Shown in pieces: positions 36,713 through 46,704 of a DNA stretch of 64,000 bases; within the stretch, counting starts at the first letter, position 1; the number at the start of each line of letters is the position of its first letter. The DNA is from Hahellaceae bacterium (lineage in GTDB: Bacteria; Pseudomonadota; Gammaproteobacteria; Pseudomonadales; Oleiphilaceae), in the NCBI GenBank assembly GCA_024234575.1, contig JACKOB010000009.1, positions 1-64,000 on the forward strand. The letters are read 5' to 3'. A program made the translations under genes and the position numbers. The notes beneath the pieces were generated by a model. That model worked only from the letters and a program-made list of their open reading frames with translations. It was not told where the DNA came from and did not search any database.

Positions 36713-39250
36713 TTAGAGTAATGACAGTTGATTGGACGTTAAATCTGTGCCGTTTTCTTCAAGAAAGCAGGCGATGCCATCAACAATCGGGGCGATCTGT
36801 TTTTCTATATAAGTTTCATAATCTAATGGCGATACCAGGCACTCTAAAGGCTCGGGACCATTGACGGTGTAACAGTATTCGATCCACCCTCCCTGTTGAT
36901 ACTGTTCTGGCAGTCCCTGCTGCCGCAGCCACTGGTCTGCCTTGAAAGCTGCTTGCGCATGGGGTGGAATGTTCTTTTGATAGTCCATCAGCTTTCGCCT
37001 TAGCCGTTTGCGAAAAACCAACGAATTGTCTAACTCCCCTGCGCGCAACGCGGTAATAGTTTGGGTGACAAAATCTTTCCAGGGCTGGTTAAGAAACACC
37101 AATCGATACAATTGCTTCTGAAACGATCGCGCGGCCTGCGTCCAATCGGTGCGTACAGTCTCTAACCCTTTAAATACCAGTTCATAGCTATCTTCCTGTG
37201 GGTTCTCGATATCGAAGCCTGGTTTGCACACCAGTCCGGCATAACGTTTTTTAGTGCCTTCCATCGAACCCCTGATTCTCGGCATCACAAAGCGGCTATA
37301 GTGTGTCTCGTACTCAAGTTCTAACGCACTGGTAACGCCATAGGTTTGCAGAATATGATCTTGCCACCAGCTGTTTAGCTTGTGTGCTAATTTTGCGCCT
37401 GTTACATCGGCCTCGTGGGGTAGCAAAGGGCGTTTAGCCAGCACAAAGATAGAGTCGGTATCGCCGTAAATCACGCTGTACCCTTCTGCTTCCAGCAAAC
37501 GACGGGTTTGCATAAGAATTTCATGACCACGCAGTGTGATCGAGCTGGGTAAGCGGGCATCAAAAAAGCGGCAGCCCGGTGTACCCATCACGCCATAGAA
37601 CGAGTTCATAATAATTTTGAGTGCTTGCGACAGGGGGGCATTATTTTGCTTTTTTGCGATGTCACGGGCCTGCCAGATTTCTTCAATCAAATCAGGCAAA
37701 ATGCTGCATGGGATGCGAAATGTCGCCCCGCGAAAACCGTCTATGTAGTCTTCACTTCCCTGTTGAAAACTAGCTTGTTCAACACCCGTTGTCGGGGTGT
37801 TTTTTTTCTTGGTTTTGTACGCGTCACCCTCTGCGAGAGCATAAGGATCTACATGAAATGTGCGGATAATACTGGGGTACAGGCTCTTAAAATCAAACAC
37901 CAAAACGCTATCATAAAGCCCCGGCAGACTATCCATGACATAGCCACCGGGGCTACCAACGCCTTGTGGGTTTTGCGGCAGGTTAGGCGCGACATAACCT
38001 TGCCGGTGCAACCGCGGTAAATATAGATTTTCAAAGGCGAGTACCGAGCCACCAATCTTATCGAGAGGTAATCCGGTTACTGTTGATCGCTGCAAGGCGA
38101 ATTGAATTAGCTCCGTTTTTTTGAAAATATCCCATACCAACACACAGTCTTCCAGGTTATACCGCGCAAGGCTGGGTTTGTCCTCATTGAACAGGCGGGT
38201 GATTTCTTGTCCACGGTCATGAGGGTCGTGTATCAACTTGCCGCGCTTGAGCAATGCTTGCGCAACGTTTTCTAAAGAAAAACTCTCTAATTGATAGGTT
38301 GCTGTTTTAAGCGTGTCGATGCCGTCAAGTACCGCACGCCCCGGAACCAATACAAAGTGCTGATTATTGTTGGCGCTTGAACGCCACTGGGCAACAGCAC
38401 TGCCTCGTCCAATCGTAAATGGCATGCCCAAGCTCTGACATTTACGCTCCAGAAACCGTAAGTCAAAATTAATACAGTTCCAGCCTATTAAAATATCCGG
38501 GTCTTCCGCTTGCACCCAATCAAGAAACTGGGTGATAAGACTGCGTTCTGTTGGACAATACAATAAAGGCACGTCACTGATTTTTTCACCCTGCCCCAAC
38601 ATAAAAACCTGGCTTTTTGCATCATATTGCCGTGCAGAATCCATTGCGCCCGACCTGCCGAGACCATCATGCTGCGTACAATGCACGGCGATGGCATAGA
38701 GATGATCACCTACCATTGAGGTTTCAATATCAAAAGACACCACCTTCAATGAAGGCATTAACCTATCGTCAGCGTCACTGGTTTTTTTTCGTCGCGTGGT
38801 GCGCATGCGAATATTTTGTGCTTCTTTCTGCAAGTCTGTTGGCAGATCCAGGAGCACCGAGCCTGTGATAAAGCGCTCCATTAAATAGCGATCTACGGGG
38901 CGAACATCATATTCAAGTGGTTCTATTTGGTGTTTCTGTAGTAACGAAGCGGCTTGGCGAAGATCCCGATAATCACGAAAATACAATGCGCTAACCGCTT
39001 GTTGATTAAACGACTTTAATGGCAGCGCCTTTTCGCGGTACTTACCTCCTGCTAGCAAATTTCGAACTTTGGGTAAGGCGATATTCTCTACAAGGAACAC
39101 GGCCTCCTGTTGGGTTTGCTTAACCTTAATGGGGCAATCGGCGGTGGCGATCCAAAAAATGTAAGTAAGACCATCAGCTGTATCTTGCATTTGCCGGGTA
39201 AGGATGACTCCCGGTACTTCGATGGTGTTACCTGCTACTGCTTGATTCAA
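36713..39250 (-). CDS. polB: DNA polymerase II
   Basis: The 845-residue family B polymerase starts from a TTG codon with PGVILTRQMQDTADG, comparable to the E. coli N-terminus (PGFILTRHWRDT). It shows DVRPVDRYLMERFITG, the 3'-5' exonuclease motif VVSFDIETSM, polymerase motif A DFKSLYPSIIRTFHVDP, motif C YGDTDSIFVL and PRIRGSMEGTKKRYAGL. It is about 60 residues longer than E. coli PolB, partly from an insert near 475-500. In E. coli this enzyme is SOS-induced and acts in replication restart. I found no CTGT-N8-ACAG LexA box upstream here. Confidence 0.95.
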   Translation of the reverse strand: MNQAVAGNTIEVPGVILTRQMQDTADGLTYIFWIATADCPIKVKQTQQEAVFLVENIALPKVRNLLAGGKYREKALPLKSFNQQAVSALYFRDYRDLRQAASLLQKHQIEPLEYDVRPVDRYLMERFITGSVLLDLPTDLQKEAQNIRMRTTRRKKTSDADDRLMPSLKVVSFDIETSMVGDHLYAIAVHCTQHDGLGRSGAMDSARQYDAKSQVFMLGQGEKISDVPLLYCPTERSLITQFLDWVQAEDPDILIGWNCINFDLRFLERKCQSLGMPFTIGRGSAVAQWRSSANNNQHFVLVPGRAVLDGIDTLKTATYQLESFSLENVAQALLKRGKLIHDPHDRGQEITRLFNEDKPSLARYNLEDCVLVWDIFKKTELIQFALQRSTVTGLPLDKIGGSVLAFENLYLPRLHRQGYVAPNLPQNPQGVGSPGGYVMDSLPGLYDSVLVFDFKSLYPSIIRTFHVDPYALAEGDAYKTKKKNTPTTGVEQASFQQGSEDYIDGFRGATFRIPCSILPDLIEEIWQARDIAKKQNNAPLSQALKIIMNSFYGVMGTPGCRFFDARLPSSITLRGHEILMQTRRLLEAEGYSVIYGDTDSIFVLAKRPLLPHEADVTGAKLAHKLNSWWQDHILQTYGVTSALELEYETHYSRFVMPRIRGSMEGTKKRYAGLVCKPGFDIENPQEDSYELVFKGLETVRTDWTQAARSFQKQLYRLVFLNQPWKDFVTQTITALRAGELDNSLVFRKRLRRKLMDYQKNIPPHAQAAFKADQWLRQQGLPEQYQQGGWIEYCYTVNGPEPLECLVSPLDYETYIEKQIAPIVDGIACFLEENGTDLTSNQLSLL

Positions 39251-39670
39251 ATGAGAATATCCAACGTTAAAAAACTGGGAAATATTATTAATAACGCAAC
39301 TATGGCGACAGAGTTTGTCGCTTACAATGTTATTTTGTTGTCAATGTTAGTTTTTAAGGCGTGTCCATAGTAGAACATTATGTAAAAAGGGCTTCCATGG
39401 TTTTTTGGAACCATCTGCCGCAGGGATGCGGCAGTTGAGCGCCCAGGGATGGGTTTACAGCGCGTTCCAAAAAACCATGGAAGACCTTTGGGCGGCACGA
39501 TGTCCCTTTAATTTAAGACCCAAACATAATTTAAGACGCTAACGTAATTAAAGGCCCTAAAAGAATGCGATAACCTCGCAAAAATTGTTTAGTCTAAAGC
39601 GTCTGCATCTTGTTTAATCTGACAACGCTTTAGGTACACTGTTTCTCACTTTATAAATAAGAAAAATCAT
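39251..39670. other. polB-recC divergent intergenic region
   Basis: The 420 bases separate the divergent polB and recC starts. They contain the compact inverted-repeat element at 39386-39489 described separately. Near recC a TACACT box (39635-39640) with an upstream TTGTTT (19-base spacer) is a possible weak promoter. No ORF in the gap looks real. Confidence 0.5.
39386..39489. repeat. Cloverleaf-like intergenic inverted-repeat element
   Basis: The element is 104 bases long. Its outer arms match over 26 bp with one mismatch, including a perfect 20-bp core: CTTCCATGGTTTTTTGGAAC (39392-39411) against its exact complement at 39464-39483. Inside are two stem-loops with the same GGGA loop: CTGCCGCA-GGGA-TGCGGCAG (39415-39434) and CCCA-GGGA-TGGG (39442-39453). 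The word CAGGGATG occurs in both. It has no coding capacity. The layout resembles small mobile or MITE/REP-like elements of marine gammaproteobacteria, but I saw only one copy in the window. Confidence 0.8.
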
Positions 39671-42600
39671 ATGCTTAAACTTTATTCCGGCAACAAGATG
39701 GAAACCTTGGTAGCCAAACTGCACGAGAAGATTCTTCGCTCAGGCGCGCATCCATTGCAAACGACGCAAATCATTGTGCAAAACCGTGGCATGCAGCATT
39801 GGCTTAACATGCAAATGGCGGATGCCGTTCCCGGTGGCGTATGCATGAATATCAAGTATTCACTTGTCGCCAGTTATCTCTGGCAGATAATCCGCCTTTG
39901 TGTGCCCGATGCTCCCCGTACCAATCCATTCAGTCGCGAGCTGTTGGTCTGGAACATCTACGACACCTTAGGTGAAGATCAAATTCTTAATCATCCGCTG
40001 ATGCAAGAGCCGTCAGACTACTGGTTTAACAGTCATAATACGGCAGCTCAGCAGTCACTTAAACGTTTTCAACTGGCGCAAGCGCAAGCGGATCTTTTTG
40101 AACAATATTGGATGTACCGTCCCGATTGGATCGAGTCTTGGGAAAAGGAAACCGCTGATCACTGGCAAGCGCTGCTATGGAACAACCTTGATGCTAACAG
40201 CATTTATAACCCGATTAAGCTCATTAAAAAGGCACAGGCTGAACTTCGGCAGATTCGCCATAAATTGCCTAAAGAGGTCTATATTTTCGGCATCAATTCA
40301 ATGCCACCACTGTATGTTGACTTCCTTTTCGAGTTATCCAAACAGCAAAACATCACGTTGTTTTTATTAAACCCTTCTGAAGAATACTGGTTTGACCTGA
40401 TCAGCGAAAAAGAACTGGCTCGTAAAAAAGGCCAGCATTTACGAAAAAAAGCAGAAGCAGAACCAGAAGCAGAAAGTACCGCCCTTAACGTCACTGACTC
40501 CCTTTTCTCATCATTGCCATTTGAAACCGGCAACCCGATTTTAGCCGCACTGGGGCGTCAGTCTCAGGAGTTTTTCGAGATTTTGTACAACAACGCCTCT
40601 TTACAGGATGAGCAGGTTTACCAACGCCCCGACCGGACAACAGTTCTACATCGACTGCAAAATGATTTATTCCATTTAACCGATGCACGACAACAAACAG
40701 ATGCCGCCATCGACGATAGCATAAGCATTACCTCTGCCCACAGCCATTTGCGCGAAGTACAGGCGCTGCACGATTGGTTGTTGGCAAAACTTGACGCCGA
40801 CAGCACGCTAAAACCGCAAGACATCATCATAATGTGCCCGCAGATTGAGGCATATGCACCCTATATTCAGTCTGTTTTTAACCCAACTTCTTTACCTTTT
40901 AATCCGCAACAGCCCAAACTCCCCTGTTCGATTGCCGACAGAAAAGAAAGCGATAGCAACCCGCTGATTCAGGCTTATCTTAACCTGTTAAAACTGCCAG
41001 ACAGCCGGTTTCAAATTAGCGAGATTCTGGGTTACCTGCGCCTTAATGCCATCCAGAATAAGTTTAATATCAATGATGAAGATCTTCAGCTTTATGAAGT
41101 CTGGCTAAGTGATGCGGCGGTGCACTGGGGGTTAAATGGCGAGCACAAATCCCGCTTGTTGGCTAACGAGATGACCCGCGAGCACCCGCCTGAAAACATT
41201 GAGCAATGGGCAACAACACAGTTTACCTGGCAGCAGGGGTTGGAGCGATTGCTACGGGGCTTTGCTTATGGTGATGATAAAGCGTTGGTTGGCAACCAGA
41301 TCTACCTGCCCTGGGTGGAAGGTGATAACGCGATAAAATTGGGCAACCTTATACGACTGATTGAGCAGCTTTCCCAGTCTAGTGTTTATCACCGTACTGA
41401 ACGTACCGCTCAGCAATGGCAACTGTGGCTGACCGAGCTCTTCGATAATTATTTTACGCCAGATAATGATGAGCTAATCGCCGCAGAAACGATTCAGGAA
41501 GCCATTGGCAAACTTGCCGAAAATACCCTGCAAGCCGGTTACGGCGATAAAATCCCACTCGAAATCGTTAGCTACTTTCTCGAGCACCAGTTTAGTCAAC
41601 CCGAGCAGGGTCGGCAGTTTATGACAGGGCAGATAACCTTTTGTTCAATGCTGCCAATGCGCAGTATTCCCTTTCGGATTATTGGCGTGTTGGGGATGAA
41701 TGATGGTGAGTTTCCTCGCCAACGCCCGCCTTATGGATTTGATCTTTTGGCCCAGTCAACCCGACGTAAAGGTGATCGATCCCGGCGTGATGAAGACAGG
41801 TGCCTGTTTCTTGAGGCGCTGGTTTCGGCCAGAGATGCGCTCTACCTCAGCTACCAAGGTAATGATGCCAAGAACAACACCGAAAAACAGCCTTCCCTCG
41901 TGTTAGCCGAGCTGTCGCATTATCTCCATAAAGGTTATTGGCACCCCTCTAAAGAGAACCAGGTAATGCTTTCTGGTGTGTTACGTAAACTGCCATTGCA
42001 GCCATTTAATGAAAAAAACTATCAACCGCCTTTTAGTAGTTACGATGGCAAATGGCTCGCCCTGGGCCAAAATGCCAAGCAGGTATGCGACACGAGCACA
42101 GAAACAATGTTGCCGGAGATTTCAAATAGTCTGAATGAGGCTATCGATATTGCTGATTTAGTCACGTTTTTTAATAACCCGCCAAAAGGTTTTGCGCGCA
42201 AACGGCTAGGTTTGTATTTGGATGATGACAGCGGCGCTCTAGCAGCAGATAGCGAACCCTTTACAACCAATAACCTTGATCGATATAAAACCCAAAGCCA
42301 CTATATCTGTCACGAACTAAAACAGGCACGCACACCAGCTAATGTCACGATAGACCCAACTAATGATGCGTTAGAAACTGATGAGGTCACTCGGTTAAGC
42401 TTACTGGCCGGGCACTTACCCGCCACACCCACGATGGCAATACAACTTGATGAATGGCGCGAACAGGCGCTGCAATTTACCGCGCAACTGCAGGAAATCG
42501 GCGCAGGCACCGTAATGGATACGCGAGTGCAAACAACATCCGGAGAGTCAGTGATACATGCACGCCTGCCCCTGTTAACTTTTACAGGTACCGCTTTACC

Positions 42601-43174
42601 CACTAAAACGACTACTGAAAGCGAAAACCCTTCAAACTCAGTTCTGCTGTTTTGGCGCCTTGCTGATATAAAAGGCAAAGACATCGTTAACCTTTGGTTG
42701 CATCATTTAATGGCCAATATTACCCGCGGGCCAACACATACCATTGGCGTATTTAGAGCGAAAGGTAATCAACCCAGTTTACAAGGCTTTGCACCAGTAC
42801 AAGACGCAGCCAGTGAGTTGCTAAAATGGCTGCATTATTGGCACAAGGGATTAACCCAGCCCTGTTTTGTTAATGCAGACCTTGCCAAAGAGATACTGAC
42901 CAATGAAAAATTTTCTGCCAGCCATTACGCCAACTACTGGCAGGCTGACTTCCAGCAGCAGGGGTTAATCTACGACCCTTATTATGCTTACTTTTGGCAG
43001 GTGCCGCCGGTTTATGATGAGGATCTTATTGGCTATGCAGAATCGCTTTATGGTCTGGCAATGTCATCATTAGAAAGCTGGTCAGCAGAAGAAGTTAAAA
43101 CCATTCTCACAAACATTAGAGTACCCCAATCTGATGCGATCAATACTGCCGATCAGAGGGAGTCACACGCATGA
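39671..43174 (+). CDS. recC: Exodeoxyribonuclease V gamma subunit
   Basis: The 1167-residue protein begins MLKLYSGNKMETLVAKL and shows QIIVQNRGMQHWLNMQMAD (inactive helicase-like domain), GVLGMNDGEFPRQRPPYGFDL and RRDEDRCLFLEALVSARDAL. These match RecC, which recognises Chi and splits the DNA strands in RecBCD. It is close to E. coli RecC in length (1122). A Glu/Ala-rich insert (about 258-275) is unusual. Its stop overlaps the recB ATG by 4 bases. Confidence 0.95.
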   Translation: MLKLYSGNKMETLVAKLHEKILRSGAHPLQTTQIIVQNRGMQHWLNMQMADAVPGGVCMNIKYSLVASYLWQIIRLCVPDAPRTNPFSRELLVWNIYDTLGEDQILNHPLMQEPSDYWFNSHNTAAQQSLKRFQLAQAQADLFEQYWMYRPDWIESWEKETADHWQALLWNNLDANSIYNPIKLIKKAQAELRQIRHKLPKEVYIFGINSMPPLYVDFLFELSKQQNITLFLLNPSEEYWFDLISEKELARKKGQHLRKKAEAEPEAESTALNVTDSLFSSLPFETGNPILAALGRQSQEFFEILYNNASLQDEQVYQRPDRTTVLHRLQNDLFHLTDARQQTDAAIDDSISITSAHSHLREVQALHDWLLAKLDADSTLKPQDIIIMCPQIEAYAPYIQSVFNPTSLPFNPQQPKLPCSIADRKESDSNPLIQAYLNLLKLPDSRFQISEILGYLRLNAIQNKFNINDEDLQLYEVWLSDAAVHWGLNGEHKSRLLANEMTREHPPENIEQWATTQFTWQQGLERLLRGFAYGDDKALVGNQIYLPWVEGDNAIKLGNLIRLIEQLSQSSVYHRTERTAQQWQLWLTELFDNYFTPDNDELIAAETIQEAIGKLAENTLQAGYGDKIPLEIVSYFLEHQFSQPEQGRQFMTGQITFCSMLPMRSIPFRIIGVLGMNDGEFPRQRPPYGFDLLAQSTRRKGDRSRRDEDRCLFLEALVSARDALYLSYQGNDAKNNTEKQPSLVLAELSHYLHKGYWHPSKENQVMLSGVLRKLPLQPFNEKNYQPPFSSYDGKWLALGQNAKQVCDTSTETMLPEISNSLNEAIDIADLVTFFNNPPKGFARKRLGLYLDDDSGALAADSEPFTTNNLDRYKTQSHYICHELKQARTPANVTIDPTNDALETDEVTRLSLLAGHLPATPTMAIQLDEWREQALQFTAQLQEIGAGTVMDTRVQTTSGESVIHARLPLLTFTGTALPTKTTTESENPSNSVLLFWRLADIKGKDIVNLWLHHLMANITRGPTHTIGVFRAKGNQPSLQGFAPVQDAASELLKWLHYWHKGLTQPCFVNADLAKEILTNEKFSASHYANYWQADFQQQGLIYDPYYAYFWQVPPVYDEDLIGYAESLYGLAMSSLESWSAEEVKTILTNIRVPQSDAINTADQRESHA

Positions 43175-46100
43175 AAAAACTAGACGCGCTTAACTTGCCC
43201 CTCGCCGGTCGTCATCTTATTGAGGCCAGTGCGGGCACGGGCAAAACTTACAATATCACCCTGCTCTACATTCGACTTTTGCTCGAAAAAAAGCTGTCGG
43301 TACAACAAATACTGGTTGTCACGTTTACCCGCGCCGCCACAGAAGAACTAAAAGGCCGTATTGCCAGCGTTTTACGGGAATGCCTTGCCAACTGGGGGAA
43401 TTATCAACCGGATGAGGGATTTTTCTTCGACTTGCAGCAACGCACAGACATTGCAGAAGCCAAAATTTTACTGGATGAAGCCCTGCTTACTCTGGATGAA
43501 GCTGCGGTCTATACGATTCATGGCTTTTGTAAACAGGCACTCACACAACGGGCATTCGAAACAGGCATGACGTTTGATGCGCAAATGGAAGTGGATACCA
43601 AAGAAATATCGTTAGAAGCTGTACGGGACTGGTATCGACGTCTGGCCATTAACGCTAGCGCCTATCACCTTGTCGAGGCCGAATGGGCAGCGCCGGAAAG
43701 CTTTTTAAACGAATTTGCAAATCTTATCTATACAAAAGAGCCATTCGAATATGACGATGTTGAACCTGCCGCCAAAGCGTTCCAAGCATTAAAAGAAAGG
43801 ATCGCGTCGGAATTGGTAGGCCACATGCCAGAATTAATGGCCTATGCCGATACGAAAGGTGGCAGCCACGGTCAAGATGAGCTGGCGCAATTAATCAGCT
43901 GGCTGGATGCAGCGTCGGATATACCACCCCCGTCTGTTGAAGGGGCGTTTTTTAAATATATGCCAAAGGCGGTAAAGCCGTTACTAACGCCTTTGAAAGA
44001 AGTGTGCGACACATCTAAATCTGGCCCTTTTGCACAACTGCAAAAATTAAAAGCGATTAATTTGGCGGCAGGGGCCATAAACTGGTGCCGGATACGCATT
44101 GCTACCGCAAAGCAAAAACGCAATCAGTTTGACTTTAACGATCTGATCAATTCGCTGCACCATGCATTATACCAATCCCCAGGGAAAGACCGGTTAACGC
44201 TGGCACTGCAACAACAGTACCCGGTAGCCCTGGTAGATGAGTTTCAGGACACGGATCAATCACAATTTGAGCTGTTTGACGCCATCTACCCTGCTTCGTC
44301 TAACGCTGTTGCCCTGTTTATGATAGGCGACCCCAAACAGGCAATTTACGGATTTCGCGGTGGCGATGTATTTGCTTATCTTAACGCCCGTAAACTGGCA
44401 ACGCATCACTGGTATATGGATACCAACTGGCGATCAACCCCGGCACTAGTGCAAGGCTACAACCAACTGTTTACTGGTCTAAGTCACGACAGTCTGGATG
44501 CGGTCTTTCGTTTTGGTATTGAGTATGCCGCCGTTGCGGCTTCCAACAAAACTGCGGAGCATCCACTACAGGAGACCACCCTGGCGTCTGGCGTGAAACA
44601 TCATGCGCTGGCATTTGTTTACTTTCCACCCAACGAGAAATATCAGCCTAAAAACACGAAAAAAACCAACCCTCCTCATACGAAAGCATTTCAGACAGTG
44701 ATTGCTAATTGGTGTGCAACCGAAATAAGTTTCTTGCTAAGTGGCACCACTCAAATCGGAACTAAAGCATTAAGTGCCAATGACATTGCCATACTGGTAC
44801 GTAATAAAAACGAATCCGCCGAAATGCAAGCTGCATTGGCCGATGCAGGTATCTCGTCGGTTTATTTAAGCGCCAAAGACAATGTCTTTGAATCAAAAGA
44901 AGCGGTTGCGCTACAGCGATTGTTAGCAGGTGTACTTGAGCTTGAAAACACCCGCAAAATGATCGCTGCCTTGTCGACGGAGTTTTTTGGATTAACACCT
45001 GTTGATCTGGCTGGTTTAAGTGAAGATGAATTACGCTGGGAAGCCTTGCGGGAGCAGTTTGTATCCTTGCGCGAACAATGGCTGCATCAGGGTTTAATGC
45101 CAATGGTTTTTACACTGATGGAAACCAGCTACCAGCCAAACTCGGCAAGCAGCGAAAGATCGCTCACCAATACGCTGCACCTTTTAGAGCTGTTACAAAC
45201 AGCCAGCGTTGAACATACGTTGCCTGAAACGTTACTGGCCTGGTTTGAAAGTGAACTGCACACACCCTCCAAAGCCAGTGACAACGAACTACGCCTGGAA
45301 AGTGACGACAACCTCATTCAGATTGTGACGCAACATGGCTCTAAAGGACTGGAGTACCCTATTGTCTTCGTACCCTTTGCGTCGTATTTCAGTAAGAGGA
45401 CGAAACGTTCGTTAACAATGACTTATCACCATCGGGATAATTACTGTGCCAGTACCTTTTTAGGTGATAACAGCCGAATATTTGCCTGGTACGAAGAAGA
45501 ACAACAAGCCGAAGATGTGCGTTTGCTGTACGTGGCCATCACCCGAGCAATCTATCGTTGTTACCTAACGGTTACCGCCTTTGCCGAAGGACATCTGTCA
45601 CCATTGGGTTTAATGCTCAACCTACCTGATGCCGAGCCGCAAACGCTATTAGCAATGCTGGCCGATCACCAGGCTAAACAACCCGAGGCGATTTCATTAA
45701 ACACCGTTGAAGGTGACAGCTTTCATCCTGTGGCGACGGCTCTTACGACAGCAAGTGACCAGCCCACAGCCCACACCAGCGTTTTCACGCGCGGCTTGGA
45801 CGATCGATGGCGGATACACTCGTTTTCATCGCTGGCGCACTGGCAATTACGCACGCAGGCATCCAGGACTCTTCGTGACCCTGAAGCTGACCGCCAGCTT
45901 GCGCCAGCGCTTCAACCGCAAGCTACCAACGGCATTCGCTTCGAATTTACCAAAGGTGCCGAAGCAGGTAACTTTTTGCATACCCTGCTTGAAACTATCA
46001 ACTTTTCTGAACCAAACTGGCGTGATTGCGACGACTTGATTTTTGCCCATTCGCATTTGGTACTCGACCAACAGGAAGCGCTAATAAACTGGCTGAACGA

Positions 46101-46704
46101 GTGCTTATACACAGAACTACCCTGTGGTGTGAGCCTAAACCAGATTGCAGAAGACCGCTTGCTTAAAGAAAGCAGCTTTTATTTCAGCATACCTAAATTA
46201 AAAGTCGACAAATTATTCGATTGCTTAGTAGCCCATCGACAATCTCAGCCCGCTGTGGATGACACACCGTTTATTCTTCCGAATCAGAATGAAATCAACG
46301 GCATGATGTGCGGTTTCATTGACTTAATTTTTGAGCACGACAATCGTTATTATATCGTTGATTATAAATCGACATTTTTAGGTGCTGCCTTCTCTGACTA
46401 TCAAACGGAAGCACTTAGAAAAGATATTGAAGCGTCCAGTTACGATCTGCAATTTTTAATCTACACCCTCGCCTTACACCGATACTTAAGGCAGTGCCTT
46501 CCTGGCTATCAGTGCGAAACCCATTTAGGTGGTGTGTATTATTTATACTTGCGTGGTTTGCAAAACGGGCAAGACGAAGCAGAACCGACCGGTATATTCC
46601 ACACGTCTGTTTCGTCAGAAATCATTAACCGCCTAGACCAGTTATTTCTCGATGATTCCCCATCGAATCAAAACGAGCGGACACACACCGAGGTGCATTC
46701 ATGA
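43171..46704 (+). CDS. recB: Exodeoxyribonuclease V beta subunit (helicase-nuclease)
   Basis: The 1177-residue enzyme has superfamily 1 helicase motifs EASAGTGKTYNITLL (Walker A), VVTFTRAATEELKGRI, ALVDEFQDTDQSQFELFD (Walker B), MIGDPKQAIYGFRGGD, THGSKGLEYPIVFVPF-type motif V (reads QHGSKGLEYP) and LLYVAITRA (motif VI). Near residue 1050 the nuclease domain carries GFIDLIFEHDN and IVDYKSTFLG, with the catalytic Asp and Lys present. Length equals E. coli RecB. Helicase and nuclease activity are expected. It is coupled to recC and recD by ATGA overlaps. Confidence 0.97.
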   Translation: MKKLDALNLPLAGRHLIEASAGTGKTYNITLLYIRLLLEKKLSVQQILVVTFTRAATEELKGRIASVLRECLANWGNYQPDEGFFFDLQQRTDIAEAKILLDEALLTLDEAAVYTIHGFCKQALTQRAFETGMTFDAQMEVDTKEISLEAVRDWYRRLAINASAYHLVEAEWAAPESFLNEFANLIYTKEPFEYDDVEPAAKAFQALKERIASELVGHMPELMAYADTKGGSHGQDELAQLISWLDAASDIPPPSVEGAFFKYMPKAVKPLLTPLKEVCDTSKSGPFAQLQKLKAINLAAGAINWCRIRIATAKQKRNQFDFNDLINSLHHALYQSPGKDRLTLALQQQYPVALVDEFQDTDQSQFELFDAIYPASSNAVALFMIGDPKQAIYGFRGGDVFAYLNARKLATHHWYMDTNWRSTPALVQGYNQLFTGLSHDSLDAVFRFGIEYAAVAASNKTAEHPLQETTLASGVKHHALAFVYFPPNEKYQPKNTKKTNPPHTKAFQTVIANWCATEISFLLSGTTQIGTKALSANDIAILVRNKNESAEMQAALADAGISSVYLSAKDNVFESKEAVALQRLLAGVLELENTRKMIAALSTEFFGLTPVDLAGLSEDELRWEALREQFVSLREQWLHQGLMPMVFTLMETSYQPNSASSERSLTNTLHLLELLQTASVEHTLPETLLAWFESELHTPSKASDNELRLESDDNLIQIVTQHGSKGLEYPIVFVPFASYFSKRTKRSLTMTYHHRDNYCASTFLGDNSRIFAWYEEEQQAEDVRLLYVAITRAIYRCYLTVTAFAEGHLSPLGLMLNLPDAEPQTLLAMLADHQAKQPEAISLNTVEGDSFHPVATALTTASDQPTAHTSVFTRGLDDRWRIHSFSSLAHWQLRTQASRTLRDPEADRQLAPALQPQATNGIRFEFTKGAEAGNFLHTLLETINFSEPNWRDCDDLIFAHSHLVLDQQEALINWLNECLYTELPCGVSLNQIAEDRLLKESSFYFSIPKLKVDKLFDCLVAHRQSQPAVDDTPFILPNQNEINGMMCGFIDLIFEHDNRYYIVDYKSTFLGAAFSDYQTEALRKDIEASSYDLQFLIYTLALHRYLRQCLPGYQCETHLGGVYYLYLRGLQNGQDEAEPTGIFHTSVSSEIINRLDQLFLDDSPSNQNERTHTEVHS

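Noticed and set aside
39251..39330. LexA box expected upstream of polB
   Set aside because: No CTGT-N8-ACAG sequence was found; partial CTGT words have no matching second half.
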